A stretch of 34,599 nucleotides of DNA from NCBI GenBank assembly GCA_946557785.1, contig CAMNTH010000028.1, positions 1 to 34,599 of the forward strand, in the 5' to 3' direction. The DNA is from an uncultured Blautia sp. GTDB taxonomy: Bacteria > Bacillota > Clostridia > Lachnospirales > Lachnospiraceae. The number at the start of each line of letters is the position of its first letter. The stretch's first letter is position 1. The notes under the pieces are model-generated. The model was not told the DNA's origin and did not search any database. It saw only the letters and a program-made list of their open reading frames with translations. Positions 5,067-12,743 of the stretch are shown piece by piece. The translations under genes and the position numbers were made by a program.

Positions 5067-5422
5067 CAGATACCTTGCATATAGAATTCTCAATTTGCGA
5101 TATTGGCAGCCGAGAAGGTTGTTATATGTATCTCAAAAAGCACAAATGTATATTTTTGAATGATAATCTGGATGAGCGTGAAATGAGACTTGTTATGGCG
5201 CATGAGCTTGGGCATGCAATCATGCATCCAAAAGAAAACTGTTATTTTATCAGAAACAAGACTCTTTTGCTAAATTCTAAAATTGAAATAGAAGCCAACA
5301 AATTTGCCATGGAATTATTGATATCAGATGAGTTTCTGGAAGAAAACAAGTGCTATACAATAAATCAGATCTCAAGAATGACTGGATATCATGAGAATCT
5401 AATTAGATTAAGGTTTGAGTGA
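5012..5422 (+). pseudogene. 5'-truncated ImmA/IrrE-type metallopeptidase
   Basis: From about 5020 the frame reads KRKFGTSDPFKIADTLHIEF and on to the zinc motif MAHELGHAIMHP, then a helical C-terminus (NQISRMTGYHENLIRLRFE). This is the ImmA/IrrE (DUF955) domain that cleaves phage or ICE repressors. The frame closes upstream at a TAA near 5006, before the usual N-terminal ~25 residues, and offers no ATG. The first common start codon is TTG 5075, with no ribosome binding site and inside the fold. It may be expressed by coupling to the antitoxin-fragment frame above, but a remnant is more likely. The metal-binding His-Glu-x-x-His is intact. Confidence 0.6.
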
Positions 5423-5445
5423 TTACTACTGTATTATGTAGTAAT
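5422..5445. promoter_or_regulatory. Inverted repeat upstream of the T5orf172 gene
   Basis: ATTACTAC and GTAGTAAT are perfect 8-base arms separated by 8 bases. They start at the stop of the ImmA-like frame and overlap the weak -35 area of a promoter whose -10 is TATAAT at 5467-5472. Either an operator or a weak terminator. Confidence 0.45.
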
Positions 5446-5503
5446 GATTTCTTTATCCTTATATTGTATAATGAATAAAAAAAATACAAAGGAGATTTTT
5501 TTT

Positions 5504-6886
5504 ATGAAAAGGAAATTTTACTTACAAACCTGGTTTATCGCCCTACTATTTTTCTTCTCGTTTCTCGGCATTGCTGTTCCTCCAATGTCCATTTTACTTG
5601 TGATGGGAATTATACTAGTATTCTTGCAACATAAAGAGGATAAAAAACTATTCGCCGCTTATGGTAGCTATGATCAAGTCGTTTCTTCTATTGATAGCCT
5701 AAATAAAGAATACGAGGAGAAGAGTTCTTCTTTAGCCAAAGAATATAACTCAAAAACAGAAAAACTTGATACTCAGTATAAAAGTACTGAAAAAGAGTTA
5801 CATTCTAAAATCAGCTCATTGAAGAGCGAAATAGGAAAGTTATCATCTGAATTATTAGAACTTTCATCTGATATAGTTATTGCTCATTACAACTTTTCAG
5901 ATTATGAAGGTTTGTCTTCTGAAGAATGCAAAAATAAACTTTCATTGCTAAAAAATAAAGAACAGGATTTGATTAAATCAAGCAAAGCATTGTCTGTTAC
6001 CTCTTCTGGATCCAAAAAAGAAATTAACGACAATACGAAACAGATACTCCGTTGTTTTCAGGCGGAATGTAATAATCTATTGGCAAGTTTGTCTCATAAA
6101 AATATTGATTCCGTTCGTGGAAAGATTACCAAATCTTTTGAAACGCTTAATAAGATCTTTGCTGTAGATGGAGTATGCATGACTGAGCAATTGCTGGAAT
6201 GCAAGTTAGAAGAACTTAATTTGTTATATACTTTTGAGTTAAAACAAGAACAAGAACGCGAACAGCAGAAAGCCATTAAAGAGCAGATGATCGAAGAAGA
6301 AAAGGTTCATCGAGAAATAGAGCGCCAGAAAGCCAAAATCGAAAAAGACCAAACTCAATGCAGTAATGAAGTTAAGAAGTTAATGGCATATATGCAGAAA
6401 TCTTCCAACGATGTTGAAAAGCAATTATATGTTGATAAAATCAGAGAACTTGAAGAAAAACTACGCAAATTGGAATCTGATAAAGAAACGGTCTTGGAAC
6501 GTGAAGCCAATGCTAGAGCCGGTTTTGTATACGTGATATCCAATATCGGATCATTTGGAGAAAACATATACAAAATAGGTATGACACGACGCTTGGAACC
6601 CATGGACAGAATCAAAGAATTAAGCAGTGCTTCTGTTCCTTTCGAATTTGATGTACATGCCATGATTTTTTCAGAAAATGCACCTGAATTGGAAAACACG
6701 TTACATAAACACTTTGAAAAGCAAAGCGTCAATCGAGTGAATTTGCGGAAAGAATTCTTCCGCGTGTCATTGGATGAAATAGAAAAAGTTGTAAAAGAAA
6801 ACTTCAACAATACAGTAACATTTACAAGGGTTCCTGTTGCTGAAGAATATAGACAAACATTAAATATTCTTTCTTCAGAATCATAA
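5504..6886 (+). CDS. Membrane-anchored coiled-coil protein with C-terminal T5orf172 (GIY-YIG-like) domain
   Basis: ATG 5504 follows GGAG (5491-5494) by 9 bases, so the longer frame from 5444 is not used. Of 460 residues, 1-42 form two hydrophobic segments (a membrane hairpin), ~55-125 and ~250-335 are coiled coil, and the middle resembles the DUF4041 region that commonly precedes T5orf172. Residues ~338-435 (GFVYVISN, YKIGMTRR, LHKHFEKQ, RKEFFRVS) form the T5orf172/Mug113-type domain, a GIY-YIG relative. Such proteins are frequent in prophage lysogeny modules. A nuclease or sensor tethered at the membrane suggests superinfection exclusion, but that is inference. Confidence 0.75.
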   Translation: MKRKFYLQTWFIALLFFFSFLGIAVPPMSILLVMGIILVFLQHKEDKKLFAAYGSYDQVVSSIDSLNKEYEEKSSSLAKEYNSKTEKLDTQYKSTEKELHSKISSLKSEIGKLSSELLELSSDIVIAHYNFSDYEGLSSEECKNKLSLLKNKEQDLIKSSKALSVTSSGSKKEINDNTKQILRCFQAECNNLLASLSHKNIDSVRGKITKSFETLNKIFAVDGVCMTEQLLECKLEELNLLYTFELKQEQEREQQKAIKEQMIEEEKVHREIERQKAKIEKDQTQCSNEVKKLMAYMQKSSNDVEKQLYVDKIRELEEKLRKLESDKETVLEREANARAGFVYVISNIGSFGENIYKIGMTRRLEPMDRIKELSSASVPFEFDVHAMIFSENAPELENTLHKHFEKQSVNRVNLRKEFFRVSLDEIEKVVKENFNNTVTFTRVPVAEEYRQTLNILSSES

Positions 6887-6925
6887 AATAAAAAACCGCC
6901 CAGTGTTACCAGCACTGAACGGCTT
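6885..6925 (-). terminator. Rho-independent terminator for leftward transcripts
   Basis: On the minus strand CCGTTCAGTG pairs with CACTGGGCGG (two G-U pairs) around a 7-base loop and is followed by TTTTTTATTTT. The plus strand pairs less well and has no T-run. It would stop antisense transcription entering from the integrase/ssrA side. Confidence 0.65.
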
Positions 6926-6930
6926 TAGAT

Positions 6931-7010
6931 ACATCCGAAGATGTACGAGGTTTAGCAAACTTATTGTATCATCTTCGGTGACAGGTGGCAAGAGACCACC
7001 TGTATTTTTA
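6931..7010 (+). promoter_or_regulatory. Structured leader of the integrase gene, possible attenuator
   Basis: Hairpin ACATC-CGAA-GATGT (6931-6944) has an alternative partner: CGAAGATG (6936-6943) is complementary to CATCTTCG (6970-6977). Next comes a strong stem ACAGGTGG/CCACCTGT (6981-7003) followed by ATTTTTAT, the shape of a terminator just before the integrase ribosome binding site at 7024. Confidence 0.5.
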
Positions 7011-7037
7011 TACACTTTTTTTAAGGAGGATGATAAT

Positions 7038-8117
7038 ATGCAGGCAAAAAAACTACCATCTGGCTCCTGGAGAGTCCAAGTATTCTCCCATTACGAATAC
7101 ATCCAGCAGCCAGACGGAACTGTCAAAAAGAAGCGAATCTACGAATCGTTTACGTGTAACGATCCATCGAACCGAGGGAAGAGGGAAGCAGAACGCTTGG
7201 CGGCTGAATATGCCGCAAATAAAGAGCGAATGGCAATAACTGACTACACATTAAAAGAGGCCATGGAAAAATATGTCGCTTCCAAGGAAAATGTTCTGTC
7301 TACCACCACCCTGCGTGGATACAACACACTGATTAGAAACGCTTATCCAAATCTCCTTCAAAAACGCATCCGAAAAATGACTGCTGCTGATGTTCAGGAA
7401 TGGGCCAATGAATATTCATTAAAACATTCGCCAAAATCTGTATCTAATGCTCATGGATTTATATCTGCAGTTCTTAATGCATATGAACCATCTTTGAGAC
7501 TATGTACAAAGCTTCCGGAAAAGGACCATCAAGAGCTGTATGTGCCTTCTGACGAAGATATTAAAAAGCTTTTAAAGTATATTGAAGGCACGGAATTGGA
7601 AAAAGCTGTACTTCTCGCAGCGTTTGGTACACTACGGAGAGGAGAAATCTGTGCCCTGACAGATAAAGATATCAACGGAGATGTTATTACGATCAATAAA
7701 GCAATGGTCAGATCCAATGACGGAGGAATGGTTATTAAGTCTCCAAAGACATTGTCCAGTAACCGGTCTGTAGAATACCCTCATTTCGTAATAGAAAAAT
7801 TTAACGGAATTGAAGGAAAGCTTGTCAAAATGCATCCGGAAGATATTTCCAAAAAATTCGGCAAAATCCTGGATGATGCTGGTGTGCACCGGTTCCGCTT
7901 CCATGATCTCAGGCATTACTCAGCATCGATCATGCATGCAATAGGAATTCCCGATCAATATATCATGGCTCGTGGAGGATGGAAAACGGATAAGGTGTTA
8001 AAAGCAGTATACAGAAATGTAATTAAGGATGAAGAAAAGAAATTTACGGACAAAATAAATTCCCATTTCGATTCTATGCAACACGAAATACAACACGAAA
8101 AGAAAAAAGTGCCATAA
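7038..8117 (+). CDS. int: Tyrosine recombinase (phage integrase)
   Basis: ATG 7038 (MQAKKLPSGSWRVQVFSHYE) follows AAGGAGG; the open frame upstream runs through leader hairpins and is not coding. The 359-residue protein has an N-terminal arm-binding region, a SAM-like core-binding domain (~70-155) and a catalytic domain with Arg200 (GTLRRGE), Lys237 (SPKT), His289 and Arg292 (HDLRH), Trp315 replacing the second His, and nucleophile Tyr325 (AVYRNV). Its end lies 17 bases from the 3' end of ssrA, so it very likely drove insertion there. The last codons and stop form part of a terminator hairpin. Confidence 0.96.
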   Translation: MQAKKLPSGSWRVQVFSHYEYIQQPDGTVKKKRIYESFTCNDPSNRGKREAERLAAEYAANKERMAITDYTLKEAMEKYVASKENVLSTTTLRGYNTLIRNAYPNLLQKRIRKMTAADVQEWANEYSLKHSPKSVSNAHGFISAVLNAYEPSLRLCTKLPEKDHQELYVPSDEDIKKLLKYIEGTELEKAVLLAAFGTLRRGEICALTDKDINGDVITINKAMVRSNDGGMVIKSPKTLSSNRSVEYPHFVIEKFNGIEGKLVKMHPEDISKKFGKILDDAGVHRFRFHDLRHYSASIMHAIGIPDQYIMARGGWKTDKVLKAVYRNVIKDEEKKFTDKINSHFDSMQHEIQHEKKKVP

Positions 8118-8130
8118 ATACGGCACCTTT
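8102..8130. terminator. Bidirectional terminator shared by integrase and ssrA
   Basis: GTGCC (8109-8113) pairs with GGCAC (8122-8126) around an 8-base loop that contains the integrase stop codon TAA. Leftward (ssrA) transcripts then meet TTTTTTCTTTT; rightward (int) transcripts meet only CTTT. Confidence 0.7.
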
Positions 8131-8134
8131 CCCA

Positions 8135-8175
8135 TGGACCTGGCGGGAATCGAACCCGCGTCCGAAAGCCTATCC
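8135..8175. other. Probable prophage attachment site (attR) in the ssrA 3' end
   Basis: The tRNA-like T-arm and acceptor strand of tmRNA, a well-known target of tyrosine integrases, directly abut the integrase gene. The exact core cannot be fixed because the partner copy lies outside the window. Confidence 0.55.
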
Positions 8176-8361
8176 CTTGCGGTATCTCCCATCACAGTCG
8201 CTGTTTTAACATTCCCTTGGCAACACGCCCACCGACAGGCTTACTGTCTCAGTAGCTTCATAATACATCTGCCGGGGCAAAGCTTACCCGGCAAGGTTTC
8301 TCACATGATTGACGTCAGATTCCTGATGTGTGAGTGCACCAGGGCTGACGAGCAGCAATTA

Positions 8362-8406
8362 GGCTGCTAACGCGTACTGTTCGTTTGCGTTTATATTTAG
8401 TTTCCC
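8362..8406 (-). other. tmRNA tag-peptide frame
   Basis: Codons read G-K-L-N-I-N-A-N-E-Q-Y-A-L-A-A followed by TAA. The ALAA end is the classic ClpXP-type degron. The first residue of the tag is uncertain. Confidence 0.8.
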
Positions 8407-8506
8407 GGTTGGTACGCAGTCCAGGAGTCTGCGGATGGCTGCCTCAACTTCAAAGCCCCCGTCGAAACCAGTACAAGCCCTAAAATAGTATCCTGTACTG
8501 TTTATC

Positions 8507-8535
8507 ATTATATGCAGGCTCTTTGTTTCTGTCAA
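8507..8535 (-). promoter_or_regulatory. Consensus sigma-A promoter of ssrA
   Basis: Minus-strand TTGACA (8535-8530), 17-base spacer and TATAAT (8512-8507) are perfect. The predicted start lies about 20 bases or more before the mature 5' end, which fits 5' processing by RNase P. Confidence 0.9.
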
Positions 8536-8554
8536 GGGATAAAACCATTTATTT

Positions 8555-9943
8555 TTATGCCTTCTTTTCTGTTTCATCAAACAAATTGTCCCTAGTAATG
8601 TTTTTCAGCCATTTTCCGCTTCTATACCGCCTAATCACCCAGGGCCATTTTACAAACTCATCTGTACAAAGCAGGAAGTACACTGCCATAACCGGAAGCC
8701 GTAATACAAAGGCAGCCAGAAAACCAAGGGGAACTGCATAACACCACATATCAATGGTGTCACAGACAAAACCAAACTTGCTGTCCCCTCCTGCCCGGAA
8801 CAATCCGGCGATCAATGTTGTGTTAACCGCCATTCCCATTACATAATACACATTGATCAGCAGCATATATTTCAGATAATGCATTGCCTGGTCTGATAAA
8901 GACGCATTCCTAAGTGCAAAAGGCGTGATCGCCAGAATGATCAGCCCTCCCAGCGCCCCGGTAACCACCGTAAGCTTCATCAGCTCCCTGGCATTCTTTT
9001 TGGCATCCTCCAACCGATTTTCTCCTATCACGTTTCCGATCAGGATTCCTCCTGCACTTGCCATTCCAAAGCATAGGATCGTCCCAAAATTACGCACCAC
9101 CACTACAAAAGAGTTGGCCGCAACCGCATCCGTACCTAAATGTCCCAAAATTACGGAATACATGGAAAAGCCAACGCTCCAGCTAATGTCATTGCCCAAT
9201 GCAGGCATTGAAAGCCGCAGGAAATCCGAGTACAGTTCCTTGCTTTTTACAAACATCCATCGAAGGTTCAGCTTGATATCCTTTCTGGATACAGATACTC
9301 CCACACATGCCAAAAGCTCTATCAGCCTGGAAAGTGAAGTAGCAATCGCAACTCCCATAGCTCCCAGCTTCGGCGCACCGAATAATCCGAAGATGAATAC
9401 TGCATTTAAAAATACATTCAGAGAAAATGCCAGTATATTCATCAGAGTACTGACCATCACGCATCCGATGCTTCGAAGCACTGCTAGATACACCTCTATG
9501 ATTCCCCAGCAGACATAGCAGACGCTGATACATCTCAGATAAGAAGCTCCCACTTCGATCAGCTCTGTGTCATTCGTAAAGATCCGCATCATCTGCTCTG
9601 GCACAGCAAGAGACAGCAATGCAAAAAGCAATGCGATCCCAAGGGAAAAACGCATGGCAATTCCTTCTACTGCCTGAATGGCACGCATATCTCCCTTTCC
9701 ATAATATTGTGCGCACAGCACCGTTGCACCTGTGCCCAGTCCGTAAAAAACCATAAAAAGTATATTCGTATACTGGGACGCCAGGGAAACTGCAGAAATA
9801 GAGGACTGCCCCACATAATTAAGCATCACCACATCCGCAGAGCTGACTGCCGCACTTAACAGGTTCTGAATAATGATGGGCAGCACAAGTTTAAAAATTC
9901 GGCTGTAAAATTCCCGATTCTCCCGGATTGCTTTCTGAAACAT
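8555..9943 (-). CDS. MATE-family multidrug/Na+ antiporter
   Basis: The 462-residue product has about twelve hydrophobic segments in two halves, the MATE layout. It opens with FKLVLPIIIQNLLSAAVSSA and has the conserved ADVVMLNYVG and GTGATVLCAQYYG blocks of the family. MATE transporters export cationic drugs or metabolites in exchange for Na+ or H+; the substrate cannot be read from sequence. Its start lies 22 bases after the aldo/keto reductase gene, so the two probably share a transcript. Confidence 0.9.
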   Translation of the reverse strand: MFQKAIRENREFYSRIFKLVLPIIIQNLLSAAVSSADVVMLNYVGQSSISAVSLASQYTNILFMVFYGLGTGATVLCAQYYGKGDMRAIQAVEGIAMRFSLGIALLFALLSLAVPEQMMRIFTNDTELIEVGASYLRCISVCYVCWGIIEVYLAVLRSIGCVMVSTLMNILAFSLNVFLNAVFIFGLFGAPKLGAMGVAIATSLSRLIELLACVGVSVSRKDIKLNLRWMFVKSKELYSDFLRLSMPALGNDISWSVGFSMYSVILGHLGTDAVAANSFVVVVRNFGTILCFGMASAGGILIGNVIGENRLEDAKKNARELMKLTVVTGALGGLIILAITPFALRNASLSDQAMHYLKYMLLINVYYVMGMAVNTTLIAGLFRAGGDSKFGFVCDTIDMWCYAVPLGFLAAFVLRLPVMAVYFLLCTDEFVKWPWVIRRYRSGKWLKNITRDNLFDETEKKA

Positions 9944-9965
9944 TTCTCACCATTTTATCCTTTGT

Positions 9966-10973
9966 CTATTCTCCAAATTCTTCTGCACATTTTTTCATCA
10001 TTTCCCTGATTGGCAAATGATAAGGGCATCTGGGCTCACACTCCCCACACTGTACACAATCAGAGGCTTTTGCGCTTAAGCAGCCATAGCGATCCCTTGC
10101 CCATTCTTCCAGGTTATACCGCTCCAAATATCCGGCAAATAAAAAGACGCTGGGAATATTAATCCCCATAGTACAAGGAGCGCAGTAATTACAGCGGCGG
10201 CAGAAATTTGTACCAAGCTGCTCTCTCACTTTTTCAAAAGCCTGCTTCTCTTCTTCTGTAAAATCAGAGGTATCTGAACATGCGCTGATATTTTCTGTCA
10301 GTTCCGCAGGATCTGCCATTCCGGGAATGACAACCGTAACATCCTGATTTCCGCAAACATAGCGCAAAGCCAGTGAAGCATCTTCAATAGCTCCCCCTGC
10401 CAAAGGCTTCATGGCAACAAAGCCAATATTTTTCTCCCTGCATCTATGTATTAATTCCTCTCCCTGATTTTCCACGATATTATAAGGGAACATAATCGTC
10501 TCTACCCAGTCAAGCTCCAAAGCCCTTTCAAAAACAGCAGCAGAATGTGCCGTCAGGCCAATATGGCCAATCTTTCCCCCATCCTTGGCTTCCAATAATG
10601 CTTCCAAAGCGCCGTCCTTGGCAGTCAGCATATCTAATTGCTCCATGCTTGGATTATGTACCTGATAAAGATCAATGTAATCTGTCCGCAAATTGCGCAG
10701 GCTAATTTCAATATCCGCAGCCATAGCCTCTTTCGTTCTGGACATACTCTTTGTTGCCAGAACAAATTTATCCCGGATTCCTTCCAGCGCATAGCCAAGG
10801 TACTGTTCACTTACCGTATATCCCCGGGCAGTATCAATATAATTTACTCCTGCATCCAAAAGCTGGTGCATCAAAGCCTTTGTTCCTTCTTCATCAATCC
10901 GCTGAATGGGAATTCCTCCGAAACCCATGCGGGATATTTTCAATCCTGTTTTTCCTAAAATACTATATTCCAT
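9966..10973 (-). CDS. Aldo/keto reductase with C-terminal 4Fe-4S ferredoxin domain
   Basis: ATG 10973 (MEYSILGKTGLKISRMGFGG) follows AGAGGAGAG; the upstream ATG at 11012 has no such signal. The TIM-barrel carries the catalytic tetrad Asp47, Tyr52, Lys75 and His106 (YIDTARGY, ATKS, VHNP). After residue ~275 come two cysteine clusters, CRRCNYCAPC and CVQCGECEPRCP, typical of the ferredoxin-like extension in anaerobe oxidoreductases of this family. The substrate is unknown; electrons could pass between NAD(P)H and the clusters. It precedes the MATE gene in a likely operon. Confidence 0.9.
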   Translation of the reverse strand: MEYSILGKTGLKISRMGFGGIPIQRIDEEGTKALMHQLLDAGVNYIDTARGYTVSEQYLGYALEGIRDKFVLATKSMSRTKEAMAADIEISLRNLRTDYIDLYQVHNPSMEQLDMLTAKDGALEALLEAKDGGKIGHIGLTAHSAAVFERALELDWVETIMFPYNIVENQGEELIHRCREKNIGFVAMKPLAGGAIEDASLALRYVCGNQDVTVVIPGMADPAELTENISACSDTSDFTEEEKQAFEKVREQLGTNFCRRCNYCAPCTMGINIPSVFLFAGYLERYNLEEWARDRYGCLSAKASDCVQCGECEPRCPYHLPIREMMKKCAEEFGE

Positions 10974-11032
10974 ACTTTTCTCTCCTCTTTTTAGCATACT
11001 CCATAAAACCACAGTTACATCCTATGATACTA

Positions 11033-11065
11033 GAAAAAACTGCCACCGAGTTCTCTCGATGGCAG
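11033..11065 (-). terminator. Rho-independent terminator of efp
   Basis: Minus-strand CTGCCATCGAG pairs with CTCGGTGGCAG (one G-U) around AGAA and is followed by TTTTTTCTAG. Confidence 0.9.
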
Positions 11066-11084
11066 CCTAAATTTGACTTCAAAA

Positions 11085-11642
11085 TCATACACGAGACAAA
11101 TATTCGCCTGTCCTGGTATCGATTTTCAGTTTATCACCCTGGTTTACAAACAGAGGAACCTGAACCTGTGCACCTGTTTCTACAGTTGCCGGCTTTGTTG
11201 CCCCCTGTGCAGTGTTTCCTGCAAATCCAGGTTCAGTTTCAATAACCTCCAATTCTACAAATAACGGCGGCTCGATTGCAAATACGTTGCCATTATGAGA
11301 ACAGATCTTAACCATTTCATTTTCTTTTACAAATTTCAGTGAATCGCCTACCTGATCTTCGGTAAGTCCTACCTGGTCAAATGACTCTACATTCATAAAG
11401 TAGTATAACTCTCCGTCATTATACAGATACTGCATATCTACACGCTCAATACGAGCCTGCGGGAATTTCTCTGTAGGGCGGAAAGACTTCTCAAGTACAG
11501 ATCCTGTAATAATATTTTTATATTTCGTTCTGACGAACGCTGCACCCTTTCCAGGTTTTACATGCTGAAATTCTACAATCTGACATACATTGCCATCAAT
11601 CTCAAGTGTGATACCATTTTTGAAATCACCTGCTGAAATCAT
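11085..11642 (-). CDS. efp: Translation elongation factor P
   Basis: EF-P binds ribosomes stalled on polyproline and promotes peptide bond formation. The 185-residue length and three beta-barrel domains are standard. The modified loop reads [14 protein letters not shown] with Lys32, the position that is 5-aminopentanolated in Bacillus subtilis. The C-terminal domain ends [17 protein letters not shown], the family signature. ATG 11642 follows AAGGAGG. It has its own promoter at 11679-11707 within the end of the shikimate kinase gene and a terminator at 11033-11065. Confidence 0.97.
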   Translation of the reverse strand: MISAGDFKNGITLEIDGNVCQIVEFQHVKPGKGAAFVRTKYKNIITGSVLEKSFRPTEKFPQARIERVDMQYLYNDGELYYFMNVESFDQVGLTEDQVGDSLKFVKENEMVKICSHNGNVFAIEPPLFVELEVIETEPGFAGNTAQGATKPATVETGAQVQVPLFVNQGDKLKIDTRTGEYLSRV

Positions 11643-11678
11643 ATTATTTCCTCCTTATTGTACGCTTCGCTATCCACT

Positions 11679-11707
11679 ATTCTATAATACCTGCCTTGTT
11701 TTTTCAA
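11679..11707 (-). promoter_or_regulatory. Promoter of efp
   Basis: Minus-strand TTGAAA (11707-11702), 17-base spacer, TAGAAT (11684-11679), 37 bases before the efp start codon. Confidence 0.7.
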
Positions 11708-12229
11708 CTACTTTTTTGTAGATGCTTCCAGTTTTTCCTTGATTTCCTGAATCAAAGCCTCAAAAGGCTTCACTCCTGTTACAACTTCAATGTCTGCATA
11801 CCTGGAATAAACAGGATCTCTCTGCTTCAAAAGCTTCTTGATCTTCTCATCTCTGTCGTCACCCTCAATCATGGGATTGCTGCTGCCAGCCTCCAGACGC
11901 TTTTTCAGTGTTTCCAGGGATCCCTTCAAATATACGATCGTTCCAAGCTGTTTCAGATACTTCTGGTTCTGCTCCTGCATGGGCAGGCCTGATCCAAGAG
12001 AAATCACCTTTCTCTCTTTGTCCGTAATTAATTCCTTCACCACCAGGGTTTCCAATGCACGGTAGAAAGGTTCTCCAAATCTTTGGAACATTTCACCCAC
12101 AGACAAATTCATTTTTTTTGTGATAACCTTATCAACGTCAATAAACGGCAGATCCATATCCTGTGCCAGACGTTTTCCCACTCTCGTTTTTCCTGAACCC
12201 ATAAATCCGATAATCACAATATGGTTCAT
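11708..12229 (-). CDS. aroK: Shikimate kinase-family protein
   Basis: The 173-residue P-loop kinase has Walker A GFMGSGKT (8-15), the shikimate-binding Asp33 (DVDK), Arg57 (EPFYRALE) and a C-terminal QRDPVYSRYAD with Arg137. Shikimate kinase makes shikimate-3-phosphate for aromatic amino acids. Two expected motifs differ: the Gly-Gly-Gly loop reads SLGSGLP (Ser80 in the middle), and the lid RPLL reads NPMI (Asn118 in place of Arg). The start overlaps the yqeG stop by four bases (ATGA), third in the citrate synthase operon. The family assignment is firm; full activity is less certain. Confidence 0.85.
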   Translation of the reverse strand: MNHIVIIGFMGSGKTRVGKRLAQDMDLPFIDVDKVITKKMNLSVGEMFQRFGEPFYRALETLVVKELITDKERKVISLGSGLPMQEQNQKYLKQLGTIVYLKGSLETLKKRLEAGSSNPMIEGDDRDEKIKKLLKQRDPVYSRYADIEVVTGVKPFEALIQEIKEKLEASTKK

Positions 12230-12729
12230 GAATTCTTTTCCTCCTTCTGGTAAAAATATAGTACGATTCTCTCCAGATAGCGCTTCAAAACAATCTGAAT
12301 CTCTTCCTTGGGGTCAATAGGTTTTACCAGGATATTGCGGATACCCGCCCTCTTTGCTCCGTAAATATCCGTAAAAAGCTGATCCCCGATGAAGACCGTA
12401 TTATCAGTGTCTGTACCCAAAAGCTCCATCGCTTTTCGGTAATTGCGAACGGAAGGTTTATGTGCATTCTCAATAAAGCGCTCTCCAATAGCATCATTAA
12501 AAGAAGAAACCCTCTCAATCTGGTTATTGGATAAAAAGCAGCATCGAAAGCCCATTCTCTTTAAACGGGCAAACAGCTTCACTGCCCTGTCATCTGCAGG
12601 CGCCCCATGAGGTACAAGGGTATTATCAATGTCAAAGAGCAGCCCGCGATAACCTTCCCGATATAACCTGTCAAAATCAATTTCATAAGTAGAATCCCGG
12701 TATTCATCCGGAAAAAAACATCGAAACAT
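12226..12729 (-). CDS. yqeG: YqeG-family HAD phosphatase
   Basis: The 167-residue protein has HAD motif I DIDNTLVP (Asp33, Asp35), motif II in LSNN, and motif III/IV GDQLFTDIYGAKRAG. Length and the absence of a cap domain fit the YqeG (HAD class IIIA) family, found in nearly all Firmicutes and often beside aroE/aroK or ribosome-assembly genes. The physiological substrate is not settled. It lies 14 bases after citrate synthase and overlaps the kinase gene. Confidence 0.92.
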   Translation of the reverse strand: MFRCFFPDEYRDSTYEIDFDRLYREGYRGLLFDIDNTLVPHGAPADDRAVKLFARLKRMGFRCCFLSNNQIERVSSFNDAIGERFIENAHKPSVRNYRKAMELLGTDTDNTVFIGDQLFTDIYGAKRAGIRNILVKPIDPKEEIQIVLKRYLERIVLYFYQKEEKNS

Positions 12730-12743
12730 GTGTCTCCCGCCTT

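Larger units (their letters stand above)
8135..8480 (-). ncRNA. ssrA: tmRNA (transfer-messenger RNA)
   Basis: The 5' end GGGCTTG pairs with CAGGTCC near the 3' end to make the acceptor stem, followed by the conserved GGTTTCGACGGGGGC. The 3' T-arm GCGGG-TTCGATT-CCCGC is perfect. The reading frame for the proteolysis tag ends NANEQYALAA then TAA at 8361-8359; the resume codon is probably the GGG or AAA just before CTA at 8400. Encoded length is about 346 bases. The terminal CCA is not encoded (TGG follows the discriminator A), so it must be added. tmRNA rescues ribosomes stalled on broken messages together with SmpB. Confidence 0.95.

Noticed and set aside
6903..7037. 45-codon upstream extension of the integrase frame
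   Set aside because: It runs through terminator-like hairpins; the AAGGAGG before ATG 7038 fixes the start.
8359..8580. 73-aa leftward frame ending NANEQYALAA
   Set aside because: It is the tmRNA tag frame extended through non-coding tmRNA and its promoter, not a protein gene.
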